This document shows positions 23,744-33,091 of a stretch of 64,000 nucleotides of DNA, piece by piece. Within the stretch, counting starts at the first letter, position 1; each line of letters opens with the position of its first letter. Location of the stretch: contig NZ_FNSZ01000001.1 of assembly GCF_900105245.1 (NCBI RefSeq), positions 7,500,001 through 7,564,000 on the forward strand, given 5' to 3'. The DNA is from Streptomyces sp. 1222.5 (GTDB lineage Bacteria > Actinomycetota > Actinomycetes > Streptomycetales > Streptomycetaceae). The notes under the pieces were generated by a model. That model was given only the letters and a program-made list of their open reading frames with translations. It was not told where the DNA came from and made no database searches. Position numbers and translations under genes: made by a program.

Positions 23744-24964
23744 CTACGGCGAGGTGGGCAGGTGCGGGGAGCGGAGCACGAGCAGGGTGATCTCGCTGGG
23801 GGCGAAGACGCGGAACGGCGGGCCCCAGAAGCCGGTGCCGCGGCTGGTGTAGAGGAGGGTGCGGGTGCCGTGGCGGCTGAGGCCGGCAAGGGCGGGCTGG
23901 TCGAGGCGGACCAGGTGGTGGAAGGGCCAGATCTGGCCGCCGTGGGTGTGGCCGGAGAGCTGGAGGTCGATGCCCTCGGCCGCCGCCCGGTCGACGAACT
24001 TCGGCTGGTGCGCCAGGAGCAGGACGGGCAGGTCGGGGTCGGCTCCGTCCAGGGCACCGGCGAGGTGGGCGCGGTGGCCTGCCAGGCCGGAGGACTCGGC
24101 GGTGACGTCGTCCACGCCCGCGACCACGAGGGTGTCGCCCCCGCGTTCGAGCAGCAGATGGCGGTTGCGCAGCGGCTCCCAGCCCAGCTCGTCCATCAGG
24201 TCGACCCAGCCCTGCGCCTCGCTGTAGTACTCGTGGTTGCCGGTGACGTACACACGGGCCCGGGTGGCCCGCACGGTGCCGAGTGGGAGGGCCTGGGCGC
24301 GGCGGCGTTCGGCCGTGCCGTCCGCGATGTCGCCCGTGTGGCACACCAGATCGGCTTCCAGCGTGTTCACCGTCTCGCACACCCGCTCCGACCAGCGAGC
24401 GCGATCGAGCGGACCGTAGTGGGTGTCGGTGACGAGGACGACGCGCAGGCCGTCCAACCCCGCTCCCAGCCGCGGGAGTCGCACGTCGAGTCGGCGCACG
24501 CGCGGCACGCGGCGTGCCTCGGCGTACCCCCAGGCGAGCAGTACGGCGCTCCCGCCGAGGACGGCCCAGGTGACGATGCGGGCACGGTCCTCGCTCCCGC
24601 CGACGCCGGCGACGGTCAGGGCGAGCCGCAAGAGGACGCCGAGCAGCACGGACCAGGTGAACAGGACCCAACTGGCGCCCAGCAGGGTGTCACCGACGAT
24701 CGCCGCCCGGTCCCGCTGGCGCCGGCCGTGTCCGCGCACCATCGCGAGCGGCATGGCGACGAGGCCGAGGGCGAACAGGGCGGTGCCGGCCGACGTGACG
24801 GGCAGCGGCCAGCGCTGGCCGGTGTACAGGAGCACCCCGCAGGGCACGGCCCACAGCAGGACGGGGGCGATCAGGGGGACGTACCGCATCAGGCGGTGCA
24901 GCCGGCTCGGCCGCGGCGCTCGCGCCTCACTGCCGGTGGGCCGGATGTTGTCGGTGTCGGTCAC
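23744..24964 (-). CDS. Membrane-anchored metallophosphoesterase
   Basis: A 406-residue protein with four or five N-terminal helices (residues about 25-150) and a calcineurin-like phosphoesterase domain. Metal ligands are visible in order: DTHYG (D-x-H), GDIADG (GD), GNHEYY (GNHE), AHQP (H) and GHTHGGQ (GH-x-H). The set is complete for a dinuclear centre. Such YkuE/YaeI-like proteins hydrolyse phosphodiesters at the membrane, for example lipid intermediates; the substrate is unknown. GTG 24964 has GGAGG six bases upstream, favoured over GTG/ATG further up. Confidence 0.87.
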   Translation of the reverse strand: MTDTDNIRPTGSEARAPRPSRLHRLMRYVPLIAPVLLWAVPCGVLLYTGQRWPLPVTSAGTALFALGLVAMPLAMVRGHGRRQRDRAAIVGDTLLGASWVLFTWSVLLGVLLRLALTVAGVGGSEDRARIVTWAVLGGSAVLLAWGYAEARRVPRVRRLDVRLPRLGAGLDGLRVVLVTDTHYGPLDRARWSERVCETVNTLEADLVCHTGDIADGTAERRRAQALPLGTVRATRARVYVTGNHEYYSEAQGWVDLMDELGWEPLRNRHLLLERGGDTLVVAGVDDVTAESSGLAGHRAHLAGALDGADPDLPVLLLAHQPKFVDRAAAEGIDLQLSGHTHGGQIWPFHHLVRLDQPALAGLSRHGTRTLLYTSRGTGFWGPPFRVFAPSEITLLVLRSPHLPTSP

Positions 24965-25246
24965 GCTCGTCCTCCCTGACCAGGCTGCCGTCCCGCGCAC
25001 TGTGTCCGGTGGTTCCCGGGCCGGCCGGACGGGCGTTCAAGGGTACGGCCCCCGGGGCGCGGGGTTCTCCGCGACGCATGGCACGGCCTTCGGGCGCCAC
25101 GGCCCGGGACACCCGCGCAGGTTTTGCCGTTCCGTGGTTGCCGCCTTCAACGGTCCGTCGGATTCTTGGTCACCATGCCGTAGGGGCAGCTGGTTCTGCT
25201 GGTCACGGGGGTGCACGGACACCTCCGCGCTGAGCGGGGATGGTTC

Positions 25247-26227
25247 ATGCACCTCGAGTTCCGGCACCTGCGTGTCCTGCTCACCGTCGCCGAGGCCGGC
25301 AGCATCCGCAAGGCCGCCGCACGGCTGCAACTGTCGCAGCCGGCCACGAGCGCCCAGCTGAAGCGGATCGAACAGGAACTGGGCGGCCCGCTCTTCGCCC
25401 GCGGCGCCGACGGGGTGCAACCCACCGAGAACGGGCAGTACGTCCTGCGCTGCGCCCGTGACCTGGTCGACGGCTTCGACCGGCTGCGCGAGCACGCGCG
25501 CTCGGCGGCGGAGGCGGACCGGCAGGCCACGGCCCCACTGAGGGCGGGCGGAACCGCCGGCCCCCTGGTCTCCCTGCTGGTCTCCGCGCTCTTCGAACTC
25601 GTCCCGGAACGACGGCTCACCATAGACGCCCGCCGGTCGGTGCACACCCTGGTGAAGTCGCTGAGCCTGGCGAAGTGCGACATCGCGGTGCTCGCCGAGT
25701 TCCCGGGCTTCCCCCTTCCGGTCGGCGAGTCGGTAGCGACCCGCACACTGCTCCGCGAGCCGGTCTTCGTGCTGCTCGCCGAGGATCATCCGCTGGCGCG
25801 TCAGGAGAGCGTCCGCCTGCATGAACTGGCCGGCGAGGACTGGGTGATGCCGGAGGCCGACGAGAGCGGGGTGCACGCGTACCTCCATCTCACCTGCCAG
25901 TCGGCGGGATTCACCCCGCGCATCGCCCATGTGACGCCGGACCTGTCCGTGGCGCAGCTCCTGGTCGCCGGCCGGCACGCGGTCTGCGGGGTGTGGCCGA
26001 CCGCCGACGTCTCCGCCCGCGGCACCGTGCAGCGGCCGCTCGTGGACGTCCCGTTCCACCGGCGGCTGCTGCTGGCCTGGAACACGGAATCGGTTCCGCC
26101 GGAACTCGCCGACGCGGCGAGCGAGCGTCTGCTGGCCGCCTATCTGTCCCTGGTGCGGGAGCGGCCCCGGTATCTGGCCTGGTGGGAGGACGGGGGACGG
26201 GAGTTCGCCCTCGGCGAGGGCGGGTGA
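25247..26227 (+). CDS. LysR family transcriptional regulator
   Basis: A 326-residue LysR regulator. The N-terminal winged helix is clear: FRHLRVLLTVAEAGSIRKAAARLQLSQ continues to ATSAQLKRIEQELGGPLFARG. The remainder is the two-lobe substrate-binding domain (ALFELVPERRLTIDA, PVFVLLAEDHPLA). It lies directly upstream of the secreted M4 protease on the same strand, and a palindrome of LysR type occupies the gap. Streptomyces often pair secreted neutral proteases with a LysR activator, as in the snpA/snpR and SSMP loci; here the two genes are tandem rather than divergent. ATG 25247 has a GGGGA site; an upstream start at 25211 lacks one. Confidence 0.9.
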   Translation: MHLEFRHLRVLLTVAEAGSIRKAAARLQLSQPATSAQLKRIEQELGGPLFARGADGVQPTENGQYVLRCARDLVDGFDRLREHARSAAEADRQATAPLRAGGTAGPLVSLLVSALFELVPERRLTIDARRSVHTLVKSLSLAKCDIAVLAEFPGFPLPVGESVATRTLLREPVFVLLAEDHPLARQESVRLHELAGEDWVMPEADESGVHAYLHLTCQSAGFTPRIAHVTPDLSVAQLLVAGRHAVCGVWPTADVSARGTVQRPLVDVPFHRRLLLAWNTESVPPELADAASERLLAAYLSLVRERPRYLAWWEDGGREFALGEGG

Positions 26228-26253
26228 CCGGCCGGGCCGGGGATCCGTGCGCC

Positions 26254-26273
26254 CTATAACTCCGCGGTTATAG
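26254..26273. promoter_or_regulatory. Palindrome CTATAAC-N6-GTTATAG, candidate LysR operator
   Basis: Perfect 7-bp arms around TCCGCG, containing the T-N11-A pattern of LysR sites. It is one of the most AT-rich spots in the window, 26 bp after the lysR stop and 100 bp before the protease start. Confidence 0.6.
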
Positions 26274-26372
26274 TCCAGATGAAGTCACGTCAGGGGCATG
26301 TCACCTGTTGAACACTTCGCGTCAACGTCCAAGGACGTCGTCACCCCACGACGAGCGAAGGAACTCCCCCTC

Positions 26373-27974
26373 ATGTCCCGTCCTCTTCTCGCCCTTTCCG
26401 CGATGGTCGCAGCCGGTGTCATCACCACGGGTGCGACGGCGATACCCGCGCACTCGCAGACGGACACGGCGCGGCACGCCGGCTCCCTCCACGACACGGC
26501 GATATCCAGAGCCAAGGCCAACGTGACCCGGCACGCAGGCACCTTCGGGTTCGGCGCGGGCCAGAAGCTCCAGGCGAAGGACGTCGTCATCGACGCCGAC
26601 GGCACCCAGCACGTGCGCTTCGCGCGGACCTACCACGACCTCCCCGTCGTCGGCGGCGACTTCGTCGTCCACCAGAAGGCCGACGGCTCGCTCAAGGGAT
26701 CGACCCGCGCCAAGGCCCACGGGATCGCACTCGGATCCCTTACCCCCGCCGTCGGCGCCAAGGGGACCGCGGCCGGCGCCCTGAAGCGCGCGCACGGGTC
26801 GGTGCGCAACGCCAAGTCCACCCCGCAGCTGATCGTGTGGGCCGCCGACGGCCACCCCCGCCTGGCCTGGCGCACCACCGTGCAGGGAGTGGGCGACAAG
26901 GGCCAGCCGCACGGCGAGGTCTTCGTCACCGACGCCTCCACCGGCGCCGCGATCGAGCACTACGACGCCGAGCGAGAGGCGACCGGCACCGGCCACTCCG
27001 AGTACACCGGTGACATCGGCATCGACACCACCCAGCAGGCCGACGGTACGTTCGCGCTGATCGACCCGGTGCGCGGCCACATCACCAAGGACGCCCACAA
27101 CCTCTCGTCCTCCTCCGTGAAGAGCTCCTCCGGCACTCTGTTCACCGACGCCGACAACACCTGGGGCGACGGCCGGAAGTTTTCCACCGACCGCGCCACC
27201 GCCGCCGTCGACGCGCACGCCAACACCGCGAAGACCTTCGACTACTACAAGACCACCTTCGGCCGCAACGGCATCAAGAACGACGGCCGCGGCGCCACCG
27301 TCTTCGTCCACGTCGGCACCAACTGGGACAACGCCCAGTGGTCGGACACCTGCTTCTGCATGCTGACCGGCGACGGCGACGGCACCACCGACCCCGAGCA
27401 GGTCGACCTCGACACCATGGGCCACGAGATGACCCACGGCGTCACCTCCGCCACCGCCAACCTGCGCTACAGCGGCGAGTCCGGCGGCCTGAACGAGGCG
27501 ACCAGCGACATCCTCGGCACCATGGTCGAGTGGTACGCGGCCAACCCGGTCGACACCCCCGACTACCTCTTCAGCGACCAGTCCACCCCGCCGTGGCTGC
27601 GCCGCTTCGACAAGCCGTCCCTGGACGGCCGTTCCGCCGACTGCTGGTCGAAGTCGGTCGGCCGGCTCGACGTGCACTACTCCTCGGGCGTCGGCAACCA
27701 CTGGTTCTACCTGGCGAGCGAGGGCAGCGGCGCCAAGACCGTCAACGGCGTCTCGTACAACAGCCCCACCTGCAACGGCTCCACCGTCACCGGCATCGGC
27801 AACAAGAAGGCCTCCGCCATCTGGTACCGGGCACTGACCGTCTACATGACCTCCACCACGGACTACAAGGGCGCCCGCACGGCCACGCTGAACGCGGCCA
27901 AGGACCTCTACGGCGCCACCAGCCCCGAGTACGCCACCGTGGCCGCGGCATGGAGCGCGGTCAACGTCTCCTGA
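26373..27974 (+). CDS. Secreted M4 (thermolysin-type) neutral metalloprotease
   Basis: A 533-residue preproenzyme. A Sec signal covers residues 1-29 or so (ALSAMVAAGVITTGATAIPAHS). An FTP/PepSY propeptide spans about 40-205 (LPVVGGDFVVHQKADGSLKG). In the mature domain the zinc site is complete: HEMTH at residues 351-355 and the third ligand Glu375 in GGLNEATSD, exactly 20 residues on as in thermolysin. DVHYSSGVGNHWFYL carries the transition-state histidine. Three or more Cys residues near CWSK, CFC and CNG could form disulfides. It should be secreted, self-activate by propeptide removal and degrade proteins. GAAGGAA lies upstream of ATG 26373; the LysR gene just ahead is the likely regulator. 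Confidence 0.93.
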   Translation: MSRPLLALSAMVAAGVITTGATAIPAHSQTDTARHAGSLHDTAISRAKANVTRHAGTFGFGAGQKLQAKDVVIDADGTQHVRFARTYHDLPVVGGDFVVHQKADGSLKGSTRAKAHGIALGSLTPAVGAKGTAAGALKRAHGSVRNAKSTPQLIVWAADGHPRLAWRTTVQGVGDKGQPHGEVFVTDASTGAAIEHYDAEREATGTGHSEYTGDIGIDTTQQADGTFALIDPVRGHITKDAHNLSSSSVKSSSGTLFTDADNTWGDGRKFSTDRATAAVDAHANTAKTFDYYKTTFGRNGIKNDGRGATVFVHVGTNWDNAQWSDTCFCMLTGDGDGTTDPEQVDLDTMGHEMTHGVTSATANLRYSGESGGLNEATSDILGTMVEWYAANPVDTPDYLFSDQSTPPWLRRFDKPSLDGRSADCWSKSVGRLDVHYSSGVGNHWFYLASEGSGAKTVNGVSYNSPTCNGSTVTGIGNKKASAIWYRALTVYMTSTTDYKGARTATLNAAKDLYGATSPEYATVAAAWSAVNVS

Positions 27975-28047
27975 CACACCGCGCCCACGCCGCGGGGACC
28001 GCCTCGCCCGCCGGTGACGGCGCAAGCGTCTGCCGCCGAACCGGCCG

Positions 28048-30420
28048 TCAGGGAACGGCCAGTTCGGCCCAGATCGTCTTCCCGGACGAGGTGTACCGCG
28101 TGCCCCAGCGCTGCGACATCTGGGCGACGAGGAACAGGCCGCGGCCTCCCTCGTCGTCCCGGCGCGCGCGCCGCAGATGGGGGGCCGTGTGCGCGTTGTC
28201 GGACACCTCGCACAGCAGACAGCGGTCCCTGATCAGCCGCAGCATCACGGGCCCGGTGGCGTACCGGATGCCGTTGGTGACCAGCTCGCTCACCACGAGT
28301 TCGGCGGTGAACGACAGTTCGGACAGGCCCCAGTCCGCCAGCTGGCGCCCGGCGAGCGTGCGGGCGCGCGCCACCATCGCCGGGTCGGGGGGCAGCTCCA
28401 GGTCCGTCACCCGGTCGGGGCCGAGCCGCCGGGTACGGACCAGCAACAGGGTGGCGTCGTCCGCCTGCGGTCCGGGGGGCAGCGCCGCCAGCGCCCGGTC
28501 GCACAGCTCCTCCACCGGGCAGCGCTGCCAGGCGAGGATCTGCGCCAGGTGGTCGATGCCGCTGTCGATGTCGGTGCGCCGGTCCTCCACGACACCGTCC
28601 GTGAACAACGCCACCACGCTGCCGCCGGACAGGCTCAGCTCGACGTTCTCGTACGGCAGCCCGCCCAGCCCCAGGGGCGGTCCGGGCGCCAGCGCGGACA
28701 GGGCCACCGCTCCGTTCGCGTCGGCCACGATCGGCGGCGGGTGGCCCGCGCTCGCCCAGACGCACCGGCCGCTGACCGGGTCGTAGATCGCGTAGAGACA
28801 GGTCACCCCGAGTGCCTCGGCGCTCATCCCGTCGTCCGCGCCGGACTCCGAGTCCTGCGCGACCAGGTCGTCCAGCCGGGTCAGCAGCTCGGCCGGATCC
28901 AGGTCCAGCAGGGCCAGCGTCCGTACGGTGGCCCGCAACCGGCCCATGGCCGCGGCCGCGTGTACGCCGTGGCCCACCACGTCGCCGACGGTCAGACCCA
29001 CGCGGGCACCGGACAGCGGGATCACGTCGAACCAGTCGCCGCCCACGCCCACACGGCTGTCCGCCGGCAGATAGCGGTACGCCACGTCGACCGCGCTCTG
29101 CTCGGGCAGGCGCTGCGGCAGCAGGCTGCGCTGCAGTACCAGGGCCGCGGCGTGCTGGCTGGTGTAGCGGCGGGCGTTGTCGATGCCGACGGCGGCCCGC
29201 TCGGCCAGTTCCACGGCCAGCGCCTGCTCCTCGGCGCCGAAGGGGTCGGGATTGCTGCTGCGCCGGAAGGTGGCGAGACCCAGGACCGCGTCGCGGGTGA
29301 TCAGCGGGACGAAGAGGCAGGAGTACGAGCCGTCCGATTCCGGACCGCCCAGCGAGCCGGGCGGGCCGACGTCGACGACGGGACGGCTGGTGGCCAGACT
29401 CGTGGCCTGCAGGGACGACGGGGGATAGGAGACGGGACTGGTCCGGAACTCCTCCGGGGTCCGGCCGTGCATCCGGAGCAGACTGTGCCCCGGGGCCGAG
29501 CCGGTGGGCGGCTGCCGTCCCTCGATGACCGCCGGCGGCAGGTCCACCAGCACCTCGTCGGCCAGCTGCGGCACGGCCACGTCGGCGAGTTCCGCGGCGG
29601 TGCGCCGGACGTCCAGCGAGGCCCCGATGCGTTTTCCGGCCCGCACGAGCAGGGACAGGCGCTCCTGGGCGCGGTAGCGGTCGGTGATGTCCAGGGACTC
29701 CTCGAACAGACCCAGCGGTTCGCCCCGGGCGTCCACCAGCCGGTGGTAGGAGCAGGACCACACGTGCTCACGCACCGGGTCGGCGGGGGCGCGGCCGCGA
29801 TAGTGCATGCCCATGATCGGCTCCCCCGTCGTCATCACGTGCTCCATGATCTGGTCCTCGTCCGGAGGGTGGTGGCGGGAGATGAACTCGCCCTCGGGGA
29901 AGAGATCCGCCGCCGGCCGGCCGATGTACTGGGCGATCCCCGCGAGTTCCAGATCGGTGGAGACGTTCCCCCAGACGACGCGCATGTCGTTGTCGAAGAT
30001 CGTCAGGCCCACGGGGGACTCGGTCGCCAGTCCCTGCAGCATGGCCAGCTGCACCTCCCAGCCGCGCAGCGTCTCCAGGCCGGCCGCGACGACGACGGTC
30101 GCGGCCTCGCCCCGGTGCGAGAGCGGGCAGAAGGTCACGGCCGCGCGCAGGGTGCCCCCGTCGACGCAGCGGAGGTCCAGGACCGCGCTGCGGGTACTGG
30201 GCGCCTTGCAGAGGGTGGACAGCCGAGGCGTGGGGGCCGCCGCCAGCAGCCGGGCGGCGGGCCGGCCGAGCACGTCCTCGGCCGCGTGTCCCAGGAGGCG
30301 CTGGGCCGAGGAGCCCCATCCGGAAACGCGGCCTTCGGCGTCCAGTACCGCCGTGGCGGCCTTGGAGAGGTCCAGCGGACTGCGGAAATCCACGTTGGCC
30401 GCATGCGGAAAACGATCCAT
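28048..30420 (-). CDS. PAS-GAF-SpoIIE phosphatase-HATPase hybrid signalling protein
   Basis: A 790-residue soluble protein with four parts. Two PAS-like domains cover about residues 15-250 (GLTIFDNDMRVVWGN; ESLDITDRYRAQE). A GAF domain covers 255-425. The PP2C/SpoIIE phosphatase covers 440-660, with VGVGGDWFDVIPL, VGDVVGHGVHAAAAMG and ALFTDGVVE, so its metal-binding Asp residues are intact. A C-terminal GHKL ATPase follows (about 670-790; ELVVSELVTNGIRYA as N-box, GGRGLFLVAQMSQRWG as G2). This arrangement joins an anti-sigma-type kinase and the opposing phosphatase in one chain, to act on STAS anti-anti-sigma factors. AGGGAAGCGG stands before the ATG. Its input signals and partner are unknown. 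Confidence 0.9.
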   Translation of the reverse strand: MDRFPHAANVDFRSPLDLSKAATAVLDAEGRVSGWGSSAQRLLGHAAEDVLGRPAARLLAAAPTPRLSTLCKAPSTRSAVLDLRCVDGGTLRAAVTFCPLSHRGEAATVVVAAGLETLRGWEVQLAMLQGLATESPVGLTIFDNDMRVVWGNVSTDLELAGIAQYIGRPAADLFPEGEFISRHHPPDEDQIMEHVMTTGEPIMGMHYRGRAPADPVREHVWSCSYHRLVDARGEPLGLFEESLDITDRYRAQERLSLLVRAGKRIGASLDVRRTAAELADVAVPQLADEVLVDLPPAVIEGRQPPTGSAPGHSLLRMHGRTPEEFRTSPVSYPPSSLQATSLATSRPVVDVGPPGSLGGPESDGSYSCLFVPLITRDAVLGLATFRRSSNPDPFGAEEQALAVELAERAAVGIDNARRYTSQHAAALVLQRSLLPQRLPEQSAVDVAYRYLPADSRVGVGGDWFDVIPLSGARVGLTVGDVVGHGVHAAAAMGRLRATVRTLALLDLDPAELLTRLDDLVAQDSESGADDGMSAEALGVTCLYAIYDPVSGRCVWASAGHPPPIVADANGAVALSALAPGPPLGLGGLPYENVELSLSGGSVVALFTDGVVEDRRTDIDSGIDHLAQILAWQRCPVEELCDRALAALPPGPQADDATLLLVRTRRLGPDRVTDLELPPDPAMVARARTLAGRQLADWGLSELSFTAELVVSELVTNGIRYATGPVMLRLIRDRCLLCEVSDNAHTAPHLRRARRDDEGGRGLFLVAQMSQRWGTRYTSSGKTIWAELAVP

Positions 30421-30582
30421 GGCACCGCTTCCCTCCGTGCTCCCTCAGCATCCCGTGCCGCACGACGGACGACAACCGCACACGTGATCACCCCCGGGCC
30501 CGGCGGTCACCGGTCGGGGGACCGCCACCGCGAGGGGGCCGTGGCGGGGTGAGCCGCGTCGCATCGGGGCGGGCGACGCTTG

Positions 30583-30602
30583 CTATGCAACGAGTTGCAT
30601 AG
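30583..30602. promoter_or_regulatory. Perfect palindrome CTATGCAAC-GA-GTTGCATAG, PadR-type operator
   Basis: Nine-base arms with a 2-bp centre end 13 bp before the PadR start. The ATGCAAC/GTTGCAT half-site is the usual form bound by PadR-family repressors. It must overlap the promoter, implying autorepression and control of the downstream acyl-CoA dehydrogenase. Confidence 0.75.
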
Positions 30603-30615
30603 AAGTATCGGTGTC

Positions 30616-31188
30616 ATGGCGCTCGAACACGCGATCCTGGTGTCGCTCCTGGAGAAGCCGGGATCCGGCTATGAGCTCGCGCGGCGGTTCGGCCGGTCCA
30701 TCGGCTACTTCTGGACCGCGACCCACCAGCAGATCTACCGCGTGCTCAAGCGCATGCAGGACGACGGCTGGGTCGACGTCCGGGACGTCGCGCAGCAGGG
30801 CCGGCCGGACAAGAAGGAGTACTCCGTCGCCGATCTCGGCCGGGCCGCGCTGTCCTCCTGGCTGCACGATCCGATCGAGCCGGAGAGCGTCCGCCACGAC
30901 CTGGCCGTGAAGATCCGGGGCGCCGCCTTCGACGACCCGGCCGCCCTGATCCGCGAGGTGGAGCGGCACCGGCAGGCGCACCGGGACCAACTGGCGCACT
31001 ACCTCGCCGGTGAGGCGCGCGACTTCCCGGCGCCGGAGCCGGGCTCCGCCGCCGCGAAGGCGCCGCTCGACGCGGAACGCGAGCTCCAGCACGTCGTGCT
31101 GCGCGGCGGCATCGCCTACGAACGCATGATGATCGACTGGCTGGACGACGTGCTCGCCACGCTGGCCGGGTTCGGGCCCGGCCGCTGA
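30616..31188 (+). CDS. PadR family transcriptional regulator
   Basis: A 190-residue regulator. The PadR winged helix occupies residues 1-80 (LEHAILVSLLEKPGSGYELARRF, QIYRVLKRMQDDGWVDV), followed by the helical C-terminal dimerisation domain (LAVKIRGAAFDDPAALIREVERHRQAH). These are repressors released by small aromatic or hydrophobic ligands. It precedes the acyl-CoA dehydrogenase by 93 bp on the same strand and has a perfect palindrome at its own promoter. The ATG at 30616 is the first start after the palindrome; an ORF from 30580 would read through it. Confidence 0.9.
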   Translation: MALEHAILVSLLEKPGSGYELARRFGRSIGYFWTATHQQIYRVLKRMQDDGWVDVRDVAQQGRPDKKEYSVADLGRAALSSWLHDPIEPESVRHDLAVKIRGAAFDDPAALIREVERHRQAHRDQLAHYLAGEARDFPAPEPGSAAAKAPLDAERELQHVVLRGGIAYERMMIDWLDDVLATLAGFGPGR

Positions 31189-31281
31189 CCGCCGCACCCC
31201 CCGACCGCCGCGCCGGTCCGGCACCCGCGCCGCCGGACCTCCCCCTTCCCATCCGCCCACCGGCCGAAAGGCGTTACACCC

Positions 31282-33006
31282 ATGGCTGACCAGCTGCTGT
31301 TCAACCCGCGCACGTACGACCCCGCGCACTTCGACCCCGAGACGCGCCGCCTGCTGCGGGCCACCGTCGACTGGTTCGAGGAGCGCGGGAAGCGGCGGCT
31401 GATCGAGGACTACCGCAGCCGCGCCTGGCTCGGCGACTTCCTCGCCTTCGCGGCGAAGGAGAACCTCTTCGCCACCTTCCTGACGCCGTCCTCCACCGCG
31501 GCGGAGGCGGAGCCGGACAAGCGGTGGGACACCGCCCGGATCGCCGCGCTCAACGAGATCCTCGGCTTCTACGGCCTCGATTACTGGTACGCCTGGCAGG
31601 TCACCATCCTCGGCCTCGGCCCGGTCTGGCAGAGCGACAACGCCGCCGCCCGCGCCCGCGCCGCCGAACTCCTCGCCGAGGGCGAGGTGTTCGCGTTCGG
31701 ACTGTCCGAGAAGACCCACGGTGCCGACATCTACTCCACCGACATGCTGCTGGAGCCCGACGGCGACGGCGGCTTCCGCGCCACCGGCTCCAAGTACTAC
31801 ATCGGCAACGGCAACGCCGCGGGACTCGTCTCGGTCTTCGGCCGCCGTACCGACGTCGAGGGTCCCGACGGCTACGTGTTCTTCGCCGCCGACAGCCGCC
31901 ACCCGGCCTACCACCTGGTCAAGAACGTCGTCGACTCCTCGAAGTTCGTCAGCGAGTTCCGCCTGGAGGACTACCCCGTGGCGGCCGGGGACGTGCTGCA
32001 CACCGGCCGCGCCGCCTTCGACGCCGCCCTCAACACCGTCAACGTCGGCAAGTTCAACCTGTGCACCGCGTCGATAGGCATCTGCGAGCACGCGATGTAC
32101 GAGGCCGTCACCCACGCCCACAACCGGGTCCTGTACGGCCGTCCCGTCACCGCCTTCCCGCACGTGCGGCGCGAGTTGACCGACGCGTACGTCCGGCTCG
32201 TCGGCATGAAGTCCTTCAGCGACCGCGCCGTCGACTACTTCCGCTCCGCCGGCCCGGACGACCGCCGCTACCTGCTCTTCAACCCGATGACGAAGATGAA
32301 GGTGACCACGGAGGGCGAGAAGGTCATCGACCTGATGTGGGACGTCATCGCGGCCAAGGGCTTCGAGAAGGACAACTACTTCGGCCAGGCCGCCGTGGAG
32401 ATCCGCGGTCTGCCGAAGCTGGAGGGCACGGTCCACGTCAACCTGGCGCTGATCCTGAAGTTCATGCGCAGCCACCTCCTCGACCCGGCCGACTACCCCG
32501 CCGTACCGACGCGTCTCGACGCGGCCGACGACGACTTCCTGTTCCGGCAGGGGCCGGCCCGCGGTCTCGGCTCGGTGCGCTTCCACGACTGGCGGCCCGC
32601 GTTCGACGCCTACCGGCACCTGCCCAACGTGGTCCGCTTCCGCGAACAGGCGGACGCGCTGTGCGAGTTCACGACCACGGCCGCTCCCGACGCGGAGCAG
32701 AGCCGCGACCTCGACCTGCTCCTCGCGGTCGGACAGCTCTTCGCGCTCGTCGTGCACGGGCAACTCGTCCTGGAGCAGGCCGCCCTGACCGGACTGGACG
32801 AGGACGTCCTCGACGAGCTCTTCGCCGTCCTCGTGCGGGACTTCTCCGCGCACGCCGTCGAACTGCACGGCAAGGACTCGGCGACCGAGCCGCAGCAGGC
32901 CTGGGCGCTGGCCTCGGTCCGGCGGCCGGTCGTCGACGAGGCGCGCACGGAGCGGGTCTGGCAGCGGGTCGAGGCGCTGTCCGGCGCCTACGAGATGGCC
33001 CCGTGA
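31282..33006 (+). CDS. Acyl-CoA dehydrogenase family protein
   Basis: A 574-residue flavoprotein of the acyl-CoA dehydrogenase superfamily. The middle beta domain has AFGLSEKTHGADIYSTDM and GSKYYIGNGNAAGLVSVFG in the FAD-contacting positions. The C-terminal helical domain has HAHNRVLYGRPVTAFPHVR. It is longer than the usual 380-400 residues, with about 150 extra C-terminal residues. It probably oxidises an acyl-CoA or a related thioester in the cytosol; chain length is unknown. AAAGGCG precedes the ATG. The upstream PadR gene and the operator suggest induction by a ligand. Confidence 0.85.
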   Translation: MADQLLFNPRTYDPAHFDPETRRLLRATVDWFEERGKRRLIEDYRSRAWLGDFLAFAAKENLFATFLTPSSTAAEAEPDKRWDTARIAALNEILGFYGLDYWYAWQVTILGLGPVWQSDNAAARARAAELLAEGEVFAFGLSEKTHGADIYSTDMLLEPDGDGGFRATGSKYYIGNGNAAGLVSVFGRRTDVEGPDGYVFFAADSRHPAYHLVKNVVDSSKFVSEFRLEDYPVAAGDVLHTGRAAFDAALNTVNVGKFNLCTASIGICEHAMYEAVTHAHNRVLYGRPVTAFPHVRRELTDAYVRLVGMKSFSDRAVDYFRSAGPDDRRYLLFNPMTKMKVTTEGEKVIDLMWDVIAAKGFEKDNYFGQAAVEIRGLPKLEGTVHVNLALILKFMRSHLLDPADYPAVPTRLDAADDDFLFRQGPARGLGSVRFHDWRPAFDAYRHLPNVVRFREQADALCEFTTTAAPDAEQSRDLDLLLAVGQLFALVVHGQLVLEQAALTGLDEDVLDELFAVLVRDFSAHAVELHGKDSATEPQQAWALASVRRPVVDEARTERVWQRVEALSGAYEMAP

Positions 33007-33019
33007 CCCGGTGAGGCGT

Positions 33020-33046
33020 CGGCCGGCGTGATCAGCACGCCGGCCG
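33020..33046. terminator. Perfect 11-bp hairpin after the acyl-CoA dehydrogenase gene
   Basis: CGGCCGGCGTG and CACGCCGGCCG enclose the loop ATCAG. It lies between two convergent stops and likely serves both. Confidence 0.75.
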
Positions 33047-33091
33047 CCGCGAAGTACCCCTGCCCTCACCGCCGTTCGGGAGGCGGACGGG

